Shown here in pieces: positions 1-9,269 of a stretch of DNA of 64,000 nucleotides. The position numbers and the translations under genes are program-made. The stretch is from positions 2,127,001 to 2,191,000 of the forward strand of contig NZ_JAOTIK010000001.1 in NCBI RefSeq assembly GCF_030116705.1, in the 5' to 3' direction. Every line of letters begins with the position of its first letter. Within the stretch, counting starts at the first letter, position 1. Source of the DNA: Streptomyces sp. ML-6. GTDB lineage: Bacteria > Actinomycetota > Actinomycetes > Streptomycetales > Streptomycetaceae. The notes below the pieces were generated by a model that saw only the letters and a program-made list of their open reading frames with translations, was not told the origin of the DNA and ran no database searches.

Positions 1-7
1 CACCATC

Positions 8-1000
8 GTGACAGGTACGGCCGGCTGGGCGTCCGGGAACGTGCAGCAGGCCGTGACCGGGCCGCCGCCCGGCACCGCCGCCTGGCGTGCGGACCGGCTG
101 CCGGGCCTCCTGCTGCCCGACCCGGAACGGGCCACACCGGCCGAAGTGAGCGATTTCTTCCGGCGGTTGACTGCGGATCAGCAGCAGACCCTGGTGACGC
201 GGCATCCGCTCGTCGTGGGCAATCTGGACGGGGTTCCGGTACGGCTGCGCTACCGGGCCAACGCCCTTTCCCTGCGCGCCGATCACGATCCCCGGTACGC
301 GCGACTCGCCGCGCCGGGCCGGCAGATCCTGGCCTTCGACCCGCGCGGCCGCGGCCAGGTCGCCGAGGTGTTCGGGGACCTGGGCACCGCGCGCCATGTC
401 GCGGTCGTGGTGCCGGGCTCGGACATCGACGCCGGGACCTTCGACCGTACGAACGACGTGTACGGCACCCCGGCCGGCATGGCGAAGTCGCTGCACGCCC
501 GGACCGGGCCCGGCAGCGCCGTCGTCGCCTGGGCCGGGTACACCACCCCGGTGGGGCTCGGCATCGACGCCGCGACGGGCTCGCTCGCCGAGGCGGGGGC
601 CGACCGGCTGACCCGATTCACGGACGGCCTCGCGGCCGAGGGGGTGTCCGAGCCCGCCGTGTTCTGCCACAGCTACGGCTCCGTCGTGTGCGGGCTCGCC
701 GCCTCCCGGCTGCGGGCCAGGGACCTGGTCGTGCTCGGCTCGCCCGGGATGCGCGCGGACGATGTCGCCGCCCTGCACACCGACGCCCGGGTCTGGGCCG
801 CGAAGGACGCCACGGACTGGATCGACGACGTGCCGAACGTCGAGGTGGCGGGGGTCGGCCACGGGCCCGACCCGGCCGCCCCGGAGTTCGGCGCGCGGCA
901 CGTCCCGGCCGACGACGCCCGCGGGCACACCGGCTACTTCGCCCCGGGCACGGACTCGCTCCGCGCCTTCGCCGCGATCACCGAGGAGAAGGCGCGGTGA
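8..1000 (+). CDS. DUF1023-type alpha/beta hydrolase, 5' end probably cut by window edge
   Basis: This encodes a predicted alpha/beta hydrolase of the actinobacterial DUF1023 family; the substrate is unknown. The nucleophile elbow reads CHSYGSVV, with the serine near residue 222, a variant of the usual GHSYGS with Cys in place of Gly. Further upstream VVPGSDIDAG (near 134) fits the oxyanion-side strand. His-containing loops GHGPDP and GHTGYF near the C terminus could supply the catalytic histidine. The first codon available is GTG at base 8, so the true start may lie outside the window and the N-terminal part may be missing. It converges on the aldo/keto reductase, with a shared hairpin between them. 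The family call is fairly secure; the function is not known. Confidence 0.75.
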   Translation: MTGTAGWASGNVQQAVTGPPPGTAAWRADRLPGLLLPDPERATPAEVSDFFRRLTADQQQTLVTRHPLVVGNLDGVPVRLRYRANALSLRADHDPRYARLAAPGRQILAFDPRGRGQVAEVFGDLGTARHVAVVVPGSDIDAGTFDRTNDVYGTPAGMAKSLHARTGPGSAVVAWAGYTTPVGLGIDAATGSLAEAGADRLTRFTDGLAAEGVSEPAVFCHSYGSVVCGLAASRLRARDLVVLGSPGMRADDVAALHTDARVWAAKDATDWIDDVPNVEVAGVGHGPDPAAPEFGARHVPADDARGHTGYFAPGTDSLRAFAAITEEKAR

Positions 1001-1025
1001 GCCCGGGGCGGCGGCACGGACGACA

Positions 1026-1056
1026 GGGCCGGAGCGCCCGGCACCGCTCCCGGCCC
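1026..1056. terminator. Hairpin between convergent genes
   Basis: A GC-rich stem of about 11 bp (left arm GGGCCGGAGCG, right arm CGCTCCCGGCCC with one bulged C) lies between the stop of the DUF1023 gene and the stop of the aldo/keto reductase. Position between convergent genes suggests a bidirectional terminator. There is no clear U-tract, as is usual in Streptomyces. Confidence 0.4.
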
Positions 1057-1066
1057 GACCTCTCGG

Positions 1067-2082
<1,016 letters not shown>

Positions 2083-2083
<1 letters not shown>

Positions 2084-2544
2084 CAGACGCAGGGCCTTTC
2101 CGACGCCCGCCGGGCGCTCGCATAGAAGTCGATCTTGTAGTCGAGCACGGCGAGGGTGTCCTGGAGCTCCGCGATCCGCGTCCTCACGTCGCGGCGGGTC
2201 GCCTCCAGCAGCTCCTGCCGTTGCTCGAAGGTGTGCTCCCCCTCGCGCAGCAGTTCCGCGTACCGGACCATGTCGGCGACCGGCATCCCGGTCAGCCGCA
2301 GCTTGCCGACGAAGGTCAGCCAGTCCAGATCGCGGTTGGTGAAGCGGCGCTGGCCGGTGTGGGACCGGTCGACGTGCGGCATCAGCCCGATCCGCTCGTA
2401 CCAGCGCAGGGTGTGCGCGGTGAGCCCGGTGAAGGCGGCGACCTCACTGATGGTGTAGCGGTCCTGGCCGTCGGGCCGCGGATGCGCCCGGGGGGCCGAT
2501 GCGCATGCGTCCGTCCTCGTGGAAGTGCTCTCCATCACCGTCAT
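2083..2544 (-). CDS. MerR family transcriptional regulator
   Basis: A MerR-type activator/repressor. The winged helix-turn-helix occupies the first half: YTISEVAAFTGL, then LRWYERIGLMP. A dimerisation coiled coil follows (EGEHTFEQRQELLEATRRDV to AELQDTLAVL). There are no metal-binding Cys pairs, so an organic ligand is likelier than a metal. A GTG at 2553 would add three residues, but it sits inside the apparent -10 region. The ATG at 2544 falls almost exactly where transcription should begin, so a leaderless mRNA starting MTVMEST is my preferred reading. It is co-transcribed with the aldo/keto reductase, and a palindromic operator lies just upstream. Confidence 0.85.
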
Positions 2545-2551
2545 GCCCTCC

Positions 2552-2585
2552 ACGCTAGAACCTTGGAGTGCACTCGAAGCAAGCG
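2552..2585 (-). promoter_or_regulatory. MerR-type operator-promoter for the merR/aldo-keto reductase operon
   Basis: The imperfect palindrome CTTGGAGTGCACTCGAAG (2562-2579) has a perfect GAGTGCACTC core. Read on the minus strand it sits between a -35-like TTGCTT and a -10-like TAGCGT, with a spacer of about 19 bp. That long spacer is characteristic of promoters remodelled by MerR proteins. The -10 is so close to the gene that the transcript would start at or next to the ATG at 2544. Confidence 0.55.
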
Positions 2586-2636
2586 CGAAACCGGGGCCGG
2601 GCTCCGTGCCCGTCCCCGCCCGTTACGCTCGTACGC

Positions 2637-3458
2637 ATGCAGAGCCTGGCGATGATCGACAACTGGCCCGTCCCCACCGCGGCGGCTGCCGTCGTACGAG
2701 CGGACGGCACCGTCGTCGGTACGCACGGCCCGACCGCGCACCGTTTCCCGCTCGCCTCCGTCACCAAGCCGATCGCGGCCTACGCGGCGCTGGTGGCGTA
2801 CGAGGAGGGGGCGGTCGAGCTGGACGAGCCGGCCGGGCCCGAGGGGTCCACCGTGCGGCATCTGCTCGCGCACACCAGCGGGCTCGCCTTCGACGAGCAC
2901 CGGACGACGGCCGCGCCGGGCACCCGGCGGCTCTACTCCAACGCGGGCTTCGAGGTGCTCGGCGACCACATCGCCAAGGCCACCGACATCCCGTTCCCGG
3001 AGTACGTGCGCCAGGCCGTGCTGGAACCGCTCGGGATGACGGCGACCACGGTGGACGGCTCGCCCGCCAGGGACGGCGTCTCGACCGTCGACGACCTCGT
3101 GCGGTTCGCGGCGGAGGTGCAGACCCCGCAACTGCTCGACCCGCGCACGGTACTGGCCGCGCAGAGCGTCGTACACCCCGGCCTGAAGGGCGTACTGCCC
3201 GGCTACGGCCACCAGAACCCCAACGACTGGGGCCTCGGCTTCGAGATCCGGGGCTCCAAGTCACCGCACTGGACCGGCAGTTCGTCGTCCCCCGCGACCT
3301 TCGGCCACTTCGGCCAGTCCGGCACCTTCCTGTGGATCGACCCGGTCGCGGGCGCGGCCTGCGTCGCACTGACCGACCGGGCCTTCGGCCCGTGGGCGGT
3401 GGAGGTGTGGCCCCCGTTCACGGACGCGGTGCTCGCGGAGCTGAACTCCGGCCGCTGA
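2637..3458 (+). CDS. Serine hydrolase, beta-lactamase class C / PBP-like
   Basis: A 273-residue penicillin-recognising-fold hydrolase. The SxxK motif is SVTK at residues 41-44, the YxN-type motif is YSN at 100-102, and a HxG-type third motif occurs in HFGQSGTF near residue 215. No signal peptide is visible, so a cytoplasmic esterase or peptidase role is likelier than antibiotic resistance. An ATG at 2568 would add 23 residues, but those are Arg/Pro-rich and overlap the merR operator; the ATG at 2637 is the natural start. The gene is divergent from merR and converges on the ATPase gene. Substrate unknown. Confidence 0.85.
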   Translation: MQSLAMIDNWPVPTAAAAVVRADGTVVGTHGPTAHRFPLASVTKPIAAYAALVAYEEGAVELDEPAGPEGSTVRHLLAHTSGLAFDEHRTTAAPGTRRLYSNAGFEVLGDHIAKATDIPFPEYVRQAVLEPLGMTATTVDGSPARDGVSTVDDLVRFAAEVQTPQLLDPRTVLAAQSVVHPGLKGVLPGYGHQNPNDWGLGFEIRGSKSPHWTGSSSSPATFGHFGQSGTFLWIDPVAGAACVALTDRAFGPWAVEVWPPFTDAVLAELNSGR

Positions 3459-3480
3459 CGTCGGCGGATGCCGTCAGCGG
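3452..3480. terminator. Hairpin spanning two convergent stop codons
   Basis: A perfect 9-bp inverted repeat (CCGCTGACG and CGTCAGCGG) overlaps the 3' ends of the serine hydrolase and of the convergent ATPase gene, consistent with a compact bidirectional terminator. Confidence 0.4.
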
Positions 3481-3938
3481 GGGCGGGAAACCACGTCGTC
3501 GTCGGCCGGTTTCCCGGCGGCCAGGCATTCGAACCACACCGCCTTGCCGGTGCCGTCGCGACGCGGCTCCACGCCCCACTTGTCGGTGATCGCGTCGACC
3601 AGGAGCAGTCCCCGCCCACCCTCGTCGAGGGCGCTCGCGCCCTCGGCCAGGCGCGGCAGCTCCGGACAGCCGTCCGTGACCTCGACCCGCACTCCCCCGG
3701 TCGGGAGCAGGAAGATCAGCGTCTGGGCGCGCCGCCCCGGAACGTGCCGCACGACGTTGGCGATCAGCTCGGTGAGCGCGAGTTCGGCCGCCCCGGCCAC
3801 CTCGAGCAGACCCCAACCGGTGAGGTACAGACGCAGGATGCGGCGCAGGTGCCGGGCCGAGTGCTCCCCCAGCGCGAAGTCGGCGTGGTAGGTCGGCTCC
3901 ACCACGCCTCCGGCCCATGGATCAGTTACGTGATTCAT
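3474..3938 (-). CDS. RsbW-like ATP-binding (HATPase_c) regulatory protein
   Basis: A 154-residue stand-alone GHKL ATPase of the anti-sigma-factor kinase type common in Streptomyces. The N-box reads ELIANVVRH, the G1 box VTDGCPEL and the G2 region EGGRGLLLVDAI. There is no dimerisation/phosphoacceptor domain, so it is probably a serine kinase or an ATP-dependent binding partner, not a histidine kinase. A GTG at 3959 is possible, but ATG at 3938 (MNHVTDPW) fits the family length better. It is divergent from the XRE regulator gene. Such ATPases recur beside XRE/DUF397 pairs in Streptomyces, which suggests a shared regulatory module. Confidence 0.8.
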   Translation of the reverse strand: MNHVTDPWAGGVVEPTYHADFALGEHSARHLRRILRLYLTGWGLLEVAGAAELALTELIANVVRHVPGRRAQTLIFLLPTGGVRVEVTDGCPELPRLAEGASALDEGGRGLLLVDAITDKWGVEPRRDGTGKAVWFECLAAGKPADDDVVSRPR

Positions 3939-4023
3939 GTCACCAGAGTGCAGCGACACGGTTACGCTCGGCTACGCACCGAAATGAACGCCGCAAGGTG
4001 TTGAACGCCGGAGGTACCCCGCC

Positions 4024-4872
4024 GTGGCCAACATCCAGACCCTCGACCCCAACGCTTCCCCGTTGAGCTACTACGGCTGGGAGTTACGCCGCCAGCGAGA
4101 GGCCCACAACCTCAAGCAGTCGCAGCTCGGCGACATCATCTTCTGCACCGGCTCCCTGATCGGCCAGGTCGAGACATCGAGGAAGCTCCCCACCCGCGAC
4201 TTCTCCGAGCGGGTGGACGCGGCACTCGGCACGGGCGGGGTGTTCTCGCGGCTGATCGGCCTGGTTCTGCACAGTCAACTGCCCGCCTGGTTCCAGCCGT
4301 ACGCGGACATGGAGGCCAAGGCGACGTACATCTCCACGTACCAGGCGCAGGTGGTATACGGGCTGTTGCAGACGGAGGACTACGCGCGGGCGCTGCTGGC
4401 CACCGGCATGCCGGACGACCTGGAGAACCAGGTTGCGGCCCGGATCGAGCGCCAGCGCGTCCTGAAGAAGGAGTGTCCCCCACTCACCTGGGTCGTCCTC
4501 GACGAGGCCACACTGCACCGACCGATCGGCAGCCACGAGGTCATGCGGAGGCAACTCCTTCAGTTGTTGGAGTTCTCCGACCAGCGCTGGACGCGGATTC
4601 AGGTACTGCCCTTCGCTGCCGGTGAACACTCCAGCCTCGCCGGGTCGTTCAACTTCCTACGCTTCGAGAAGGACCCCGACATCGTCTACACGGAGGACGT
4701 CATCTCCGGTCATATGACCGCCAGCCCTGACACTGTCAGGGAAGCCTCGCTCCGTTACGCTCATCTGCAGGCCGCAGCCCTCTCCGTCGAGGAGTCCGCG
4801 GCACTGATCACCCGCGTGATGGAGGAGCGTTATGGAGACCGGTCACGATCTGAGGAACGTGCGGTGGCGTAA
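4024..4872 (+). CDS. XRE-type regulator with DUF5753 domain (WhiJ-like)
   Basis: A 282-residue DNA-binding protein. The N-terminal helix-turn-helix runs LRRQREAHNLKQSQLGDIIF and continues through GSLIGQVETSRKLP. The DUF5753 domain follows (from LVLHSQLPAWFQ to residue 270) with the hallmark YQAQVVYGLLQTEDYARALL region. The GTG start is preceded by the ribosome binding site GGAGGTA at 4010-4016. The 3' end overlaps the DUF397 gene by 41 bases. The family includes WhiJ, which controls the onset of aerial development in S. coelicolor and acts with a small DUF397 partner. The exact target here is unknown. Confidence 0.85.
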   Translation: MANIQTLDPNASPLSYYGWELRRQREAHNLKQSQLGDIIFCTGSLIGQVETSRKLPTRDFSERVDAALGTGGVFSRLIGLVLHSQLPAWFQPYADMEAKATYISTYQAQVVYGLLQTEDYARALLATGMPDDLENQVAARIERQRVLKKECPPLTWVVLDEATLHRPIGSHEVMRRQLLQLLEFSDQRWTRIQVLPFAAGEHSSLAGSFNFLRFEKDPDIVYTEDVISGHMTASPDTVREASLRYAHLQAAALSVEESAALITRVMEERYGDRSRSEERAVA

Positions 4873-5026
4873 GTCCAGTTACAGCGGAAACACTGGCGGC
4901 GACTGCGTCGAGGTGGTCGACGGCCTCCCCTGTGCCGTGCCCGTGCGCGACAGCAAGAATCCGGACGGGCCCGTCCTGATCGTCGGGGCCGATGCCTGGC
5001 AGTCCTTCGTGGACGGGCTGCGCTGA
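4832..5026 (+). CDS. DUF397 small protein
   Basis: A 64-residue protein of the DUF397 family, with the signature WRKSSYSGNTGGDCVEV and a VRDSKNPDGPVL segment followed by a conserved W-x-x-F-V-x-G-L end. It overlaps the upstream XRE gene by 41 bases, so translation is likely coupled. In WhiJ-type modules the DUF397 protein antagonises the XRE repressor; that role is inferred from family context. Confidence 0.88.
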   Translation: METGHDLRNVRWRKSSYSGNTGGDCVEVVDGLPCAVPVRDSKNPDGPVLIVGADAWQSFVDGLR

Positions 5027-5058
5027 GGCCGCCCGCACGCACCTCCGTACGACGAAGG

Positions 5059-5098
5059 GGCCCGGGGCGACGGCGGTTTCCAGCCGTCGCCCCGGGCC
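5059..5098 (+). terminator. Strong hairpin after the XRE/DUF397 pair
   Basis: A perfect 16-bp GC-rich stem (arms beginning GGCCCGGGGCGACGGC) with a short loop lies 32 bases past the DUF397 stop, a typical Streptomyces terminator. From here to the ABC ATPase start at 5332 I see no gene. That gap presumably holds the transporter promoter. Confidence 0.65.
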
Positions 5099-5331
5099 TC
5101 TTCCGTTTCCCCGCCCCGCGCGGACCGCGCCATGCCGAGTGGCCCCGCAGCGCGATCCGGTCCGCGAGCCGCTTCGTGGTCAGCGCGCAGAGGAAGCATT
5201 CGGCCTCCGGCCTCGCCTTCGGAACGGCTGCGGAGCCGGTGGCGTCGAACCGACCGGAAGTACGATCGCCGGCGGCGCGCGTCGTGCTTTCGCCCGGTGA
5301 CCCGGGATGCGCTGCTCCCGACGATGGATTC

Positions 5332-6264
5332 ATGTCAAAAGAAGAACCCGTCCCTGTGCTGCGAGCCGAGGGACTGACGAAGAAGTACGGCCGTCGGGAG
5401 GCGCTGAGCGGGGTCGATCTGAACGTTCCGGCCGGTCGTGTCGTCGGCTTGGTCGGTCCGAACGGGGCCGGCAAGTCGACGCTGCTGAATCTGGCCTGCG
5501 GGCTGCTGGAGCCGACGTCGGGCTCGTTGCGCGTGCTGGGGGCCCCTCCGGCGGCGAGCGCCGCGCACCTGGCGCGCGTGGGGTTCGTGGCGCAGAACAC
5601 CCCGGTGTATCCGTCGTTCAGCGTGGCCGACCACCTTCGGCTGGGCGCGCGCCTGAACCCGTCGTGGGACCAGGGCCTGGCCGAGCGGCGCATCGCGCAG
5701 GTCGGGCTCGACCCCGACCAGAAGGCAGGACGGCTGTCGGGCGGTCAGCGCGCGCAGCTGGCGTTGACGGTCGCCGCCGCCAAGCGCCCCGAGCTGCTGA
5801 TCTTCGACGAGCCGGCCGCCGCGCTGGACCCGCTGGCGCGCCAGGGGTTTCTGGTGAGCCTGTTGGAGTTCGTCGCCGAACTCGGCGCCAGCGCCGTGCT
5901 GTCGTCGCATCTGCTCGGGGACATCGAGCAGGCGTGTGACCACCTCATCGTGTTGTGCGACGCGCGGATCCAGGTCGCCGGTGAGGTACGGGACCTGCTG
6001 GCCACCCACCACCGGCTGGTCGCGCCCCGCGGCGAGCTCGACCGGCCGGCCGCCGGGGTCGAGGTCGTCCGGGCCGAGCATCACGCCCGGTCCGATGAGG
6101 CGGTGGTGCGTACCGGTCTCCCTCCGTCGGAGATCCCGTTCCGGGCCGGGCCCGTCACCCTCGAAGAGCTGGTGCTCGGCTACATGTCGCGGGCGAGCGC
6201 GCCCGTGGCGGGGACCGGGGCCAGGACCGTCGCCGGGGCCGTGACCGGGGAGGGAGTGCGATGA
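5332..6264 (+). CDS. ABC transporter ATP-binding protein
   Basis: A 310-residue ATPase subunit energising the membrane protein encoded immediately downstream. Walker A is GPNGAGKST at residues 42-50, the signature is LSGGQRAQ, and the Walker B region reads LLIFDEPAAALDP followed by the SSHLL switch histidine. The Q-loop is FVAQNTPVY. The C-terminal 80 residues are a variable regulatory tail. ATG at 5332 (MSKEEPVP) gives normal family length; the reading frame is open further upstream but without an ABC-like sequence. It overlaps the permease start by four bases (ATGA). Its placement before a two-component system suggests export of, or detoxification against, a cell-envelope-active compound. 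The substrate is not known. Confidence 0.9.
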   Translation: MSKEEPVPVLRAEGLTKKYGRREALSGVDLNVPAGRVVGLVGPNGAGKSTLLNLACGLLEPTSGSLRVLGAPPAASAAHLARVGFVAQNTPVYPSFSVADHLRLGARLNPSWDQGLAERRIAQVGLDPDQKAGRLSGGQRAQLALTVAAAKRPELLIFDEPAAALDPLARQGFLVSLLEFVAELGASAVLSSHLLGDIEQACDHLIVLCDARIQVAGEVRDLLATHHRLVAPRGELDRPAAGVEVVRAEHHARSDEAVVRTGLPPSEIPFRAGPVTLEELVLGYMSRASAPVAGTGARTVAGAVTGEGVR

Positions 6265-7280
6265 TCTGGCTGAACTGGCGGCAGTTTCGTCTCCAGGCGC
6301 TCGTCGGCGCCTTGGGACTCGCCGTGATCGCCTTCTACCTGCTGTACGTGGGACTGGACATCCGGGACGCCTACGACGCCTACCGGGCCCGGTGCACCGA
6401 CCCCGCCGCCTGTGCGCAGGCCGGCAGCCAGTTCCAGGGCGCCTACCGGAACACGCTGCTGTTCCTGGCCGGCGGGCTCGGGCTGGTTCCCGTCGTCATG
6501 GGGGTGTTCTGGGGGGCGCCGCTCGTCGCGCGGGAACTGGAACTCGGCACCCACCGGCTGGCGTGGAACCAGAGCGTGACCCGCCGCCGCTGGCTGCTCG
6601 GCAGGATGGCGTTCGTCGGTGTGGCCGCGATGGTCCTGACCGGCCTGGCCGCCCTGATGCTCACCTGGGCCGCCTCCCCGTACGACCGGGTCGCCTCCGA
6701 CCGGTTCGGCACAGTGGAGTTCGGTGCCCGCAACATCGCCCCGATCGGCTACGCCTTCCTCGCCTTCGCCCTCGGCACCACCGTCGGCCTGCTGGTGCGC
6801 CGGACGCTGCCGGCGATGGCCGTCACCGGCGTGGTCTTCCTCGCCGTCCAGTTCGCCGTGCCGAACCTGGTACGACCGCACCTCATGGAGCCGGAGAAGG
6901 CATCCCTGCCGATGACCGCGCACGTCATCAACCAGGCCAGGAACCTGGGCAGCATCACCGGCGCCCCGGTCATCGGCGGCCTGCGGGTGCCCGGCGCCCC
7001 CGACGCGTGGATCAGCCGGACCAGTGCGCTGCTCACCGCCGACGGGCGCACGGTGGGCGGGAGCGCGTTCGGCGAGTGCCTCGACTCCCCGCCCAGGACC
7101 GGCGCGGGCGGCACGTTCGGTGACACCGCGGTGTGCCTGGCCGGACTCGACCTGCACGTGGACGTCGAATACCACCCCAGCAGCCGGTACTGGGCGTTCC
7201 AACGGGCCGAAACCGGGCTCTATCTGGTGGCGGGCGCGTTCCTCACCGCCATCGCCGTGCGGCGCGTCGGGCGCGCCTGA
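6261..7280 (+). CDS. ABC transporter permease
   Basis: A 339-residue integral membrane protein with about six hydrophobic segments, e.g. LVGALGLAVIAFYLLYVG near the N terminus and LVAGAFLTAIAVRRV at the C terminus. A large extracytoplasmic loop lies between the fourth and last segments. It carries several Cys, including CTDPAAC (N-terminal loop), GECLD and TAVCLAG, which could form disulfides outside the membrane. The start codon overlaps the ATPase stop. It has the architecture of ABC-2-type permeases that partner a single ATPase. The substrate cannot be told from the sequence. Confidence 0.8.
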   Translation: MIWLNWRQFRLQALVGALGLAVIAFYLLYVGLDIRDAYDAYRARCTDPAACAQAGSQFQGAYRNTLLFLAGGLGLVPVVMGVFWGAPLVARELELGTHRLAWNQSVTRRRWLLGRMAFVGVAAMVLTGLAALMLTWAASPYDRVASDRFGTVEFGARNIAPIGYAFLAFALGTTVGLLVRRTLPAMAVTGVVFLAVQFAVPNLVRPHLMEPEKASLPMTAHVINQARNLGSITGAPVIGGLRVPGAPDAWISRTSALLTADGRTVGGSAFGECLDSPPRTGAGGTFGDTAVCLAGLDLHVDVEYHPSSRYWAFQRAETGLYLVAGAFLTAIAVRRVGRA

Positions 7281-7292
7281 CGCGATCACGCC

Positions 7293-7432
7293 CACTGATT
7301 CCCGTCCGCCGGCTCCCGTCGGCCGACTCCTGTCCGCTGATTCCCGTCGGCTGATTCGCGTCCGCTGGTTCGCGTTCGCCGATTCGCGTTCGCCGATTCC
7401 CGTCCGTTGATTCCTGTCCGTTGATTCCTGTC
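7293..7432 (+). repeat. Ten tandem 14-bp units between the permease and sensor genes
   Basis: Ten back-to-back 14-bp units fill the gap: for example CGCTGATTCCCGTC at 7335-7348 and two identical CGTTGATTCCTGTC units at 7405-7432. The consensus is CGCTGATTCsyGTC with drift at a few positions. Units 1-3 and 5-7 are the most diverged. The tract lies directly upstream of the gene at 7462 and carries no credible gene of its own. Confidence 0.9.
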
Positions 7433-7461
7433 CGCTGTCGATTTCGAGAACCAGGTGTCTC

Positions 7462-8016
7462 ATGCCGCTTGCCGACAGTCATGAAAAATCCGCCGGTCCG
7501 TTTCCGACGAAACCGGCTGTGCCGGTCGACCTCTGGTTGGGCGTCGTGTTCGTCCTGGGCATCGCCTTCACCACGTACATGCTCATCGTGAGCTGGGGCG
7601 GCGCCTACTGGGTCCACACCACTGTTGTCGCGGTGGTGATGTGTGGGCTGGCGCTGCTGCGCGGGCGGGGAAGGCCGTGGACGGCGGCGGCGGGCGTGGC
7701 CGTCGCGGCTCTCGGCGTCGGGGTGTCCCTGGTCGGCGGCCTGCCGCAGGAGCCGTCCCCCATGGCGGCACTGGCACTCGCCGTGCTCGTCGGTTCCTCC
7801 CTCAGAACGCTGCCGGTGCTGCCTGCCGTCGCCGTCTCCGCGGGCGGCGTCGCGGTGATCGCGTTCGCCTGGGTCCGCGGGTACACCGGCGTGACGAGCA
7901 TGGCGACCCTGCTGCTGTTCGGCGGGCTGATCGCCGGGACGTCGCTGCGGGCGTTCGCCCGGGTCCGGGGGTCCGGCGCTCCGTCGTCGCGCTCGCTCGG
8001 CCGACCGCGGCGGTAG
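7462..8016 (+). CDS. Membrane protein, orphan copy of a kinase sensor domain
   Basis: A 184-residue protein with about five membrane segments (LWLGVVFVLGIAFTTYML, VVAVVMCGLALL, AAGVAVAALGVGVSL, then two more). Its sequence aligns along nearly its whole length with the N-terminal 200 residues of the histidine kinase encoded immediately downstream: SWGGAYWV against SWGSWYWV, PMAALALAVLVGSSLRTL against PAMALGLAVLTGSALRTL. It then ends where the kinase continues into its phosphoacceptor helix. It is therefore a stand-alone sensor domain made by local duplication. It could hetero-dimerise with the kinase as an accessory or dominant-negative subunit, or be a kinase truncated during evolution. The stop is two bases before the kinase ATG. 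Confidence 0.7.
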   Translation: MPLADSHEKSAGPFPTKPAVPVDLWLGVVFVLGIAFTTYMLIVSWGGAYWVHTTVVAVVMCGLALLRGRGRPWTAAAGVAVAALGVGVSLVGGLPQEPSPMAALALAVLVGSSLRTLPVLPAVAVSAGGVAVIAFAWVRGYTGVTSMATLLLFGGLIAGTSLRAFARVRGSGAPSSRSLGRPRR

Positions 8017-8018
8017 CG

Positions 8019-9269
8019 ATGGCACACGACCGGGACGTGCCGGGCACCGTCCTGCCGGATGCCGTCCTGCCGGGCACCGTCGTCGAACGGCTTGTCGATA
8101 GCCTGTCCGGCATGATCATCGCGGGGGGCTGGAACCGGGTCGTCCTCATGGCCGGGCTCGGCCTCGTCCTGCCGACGGCGATCGTGGTGCAGGCCGTCGC
8201 CATCGCACAGAGCTGGGGCTCCTGGTACTGGGTGCCGGGCAGCGTCGGCGCGACGGTGGTGTGTCTGGCGGCGTGGGCGGGGCTGCGCCGGCCGCTCCGG
8301 CCGGCGGTCGCGGGGGTCGGCGTCGCGGTGGCGGCCGTCGCGGCCACCTTCGTGGCCGGCTCCGACCTTCCCGCCGAACCCGGCCCGGCCATGGCCCTGG
8401 GGTTGGCGGTACTGACCGGCTCCGCGCTCCGGACCCTTGCGCCGGTACCGGCCGGTGCCCTGGCCGCCGCCGGGCCCGTGGTGATCATCGCCGGTCAGCT
8501 CGCCGCCGGGCCGCCGCCCACCGGCCTGGCGGGGGTGACGGCGGTGGACGGCTTGTTCTGGCTGGTCGGCGCCGGCACCGGGCTGTTGCTGCGGATGTCG
8601 GACGCGCGGGCATCGGCCGCCGCCGAGCGGGTGCGCCGGGCCGAACGGCTGGAGCTGGCCCGGGAACTGCACGACGTCGTGGCCCACCACATCACCGGCA
8701 TGGTCGTCCAGGCCCAGGGCGTCCAGGTGCTCGCACGGCGAAACCCCGACCAGGTGGCCGACCACCTCGGCGAGATGGAGGCCGCCGGCATCGAGGCCCT
8801 GGCCGCGATGCGCCGCGTCGTCGGGCTGCTGCGCGACACCGACGACGCCGACGACGCCGCACCGGCGTCCCCCGGCCCTGAGGGGCTCGACGCCCTGGTC
8901 GAGCGTTTCGGCCGCAAGGGCCCCACGGTGCGCCTGAGCCTGCCCGAGGGGAACACCGCCTGGCCACCGGAGGTGACCAGCACCGTCTACCGCATCGTCC
9001 AGGAGGCACTGACCAACGTGCTGCGGCACGCGCCCGGAGCCCGCTCCGTCACGGTCACCGTCGAACAGGACCCGCACGAGGTCACCGTCGAGGTCACCGA
9101 CGACGCCCCGGCGGTCCCGGCCTGGCCCCCGCATCGTGGCGGCTACGGTCTGGTCGGCATGCGCGAACGCGTCGAGACGCTCGGCGGCTCGCTGCGCGCC
9201 GGACCACGGCCCGGCACCGGCTGGTCGGTGCGGGCGACCCTGCCCGCCACCCTCAGGGAGCCACGATGA
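8019..9269 (+). CDS. Sensor histidine kinase, NarL/DesK class
   Basis: A 416-residue membrane kinase. About five hydrophobic segments fill residues 40-195. The HisKA_3 phosphoacceptor helix follows with RELHDVVAHH (His218). The ATPase domain has the N-box YRIVQEALTNVLRH, the D-box VEVTDDAP and the G-box GGYGLVGMRERV. It autophosphorylates and passes phosphate to the adjacent response regulator. The ATG at 8019 lies two bases after the stop of the paralogous sensor-domain gene. Its end is embedded in a 41-bp tandem duplication. It probably regulates the ABC transporter upstream, by analogy with envelope-stress two-component/ABC modules. Confidence 0.9.
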   Translation: MAHDRDVPGTVLPDAVLPGTVVERLVDSLSGMIIAGGWNRVVLMAGLGLVLPTAIVVQAVAIAQSWGSWYWVPGSVGATVVCLAAWAGLRRPLRPAVAGVGVAVAAVAATFVAGSDLPAEPGPAMALGLAVLTGSALRTLAPVPAGALAAAGPVVIIAGQLAAGPPPTGLAGVTAVDGLFWLVGAGTGLLLRMSDARASAAAERVRRAERLELARELHDVVAHHITGMVVQAQGVQVLARRNPDQVADHLGEMEAAGIEALAAMRRVVGLLRDTDDADDAAPASPGPEGLDALVERFGRKGPTVRLSLPEGNTAWPPEVTSTVYRIVQEALTNVLRHAPGARSVTVTVEQDPHEVTVEVTDDAPAVPAWPPHRGGYGLVGMRERVETLGGSLRAGPRPGTGWSVRATLPATLREPR

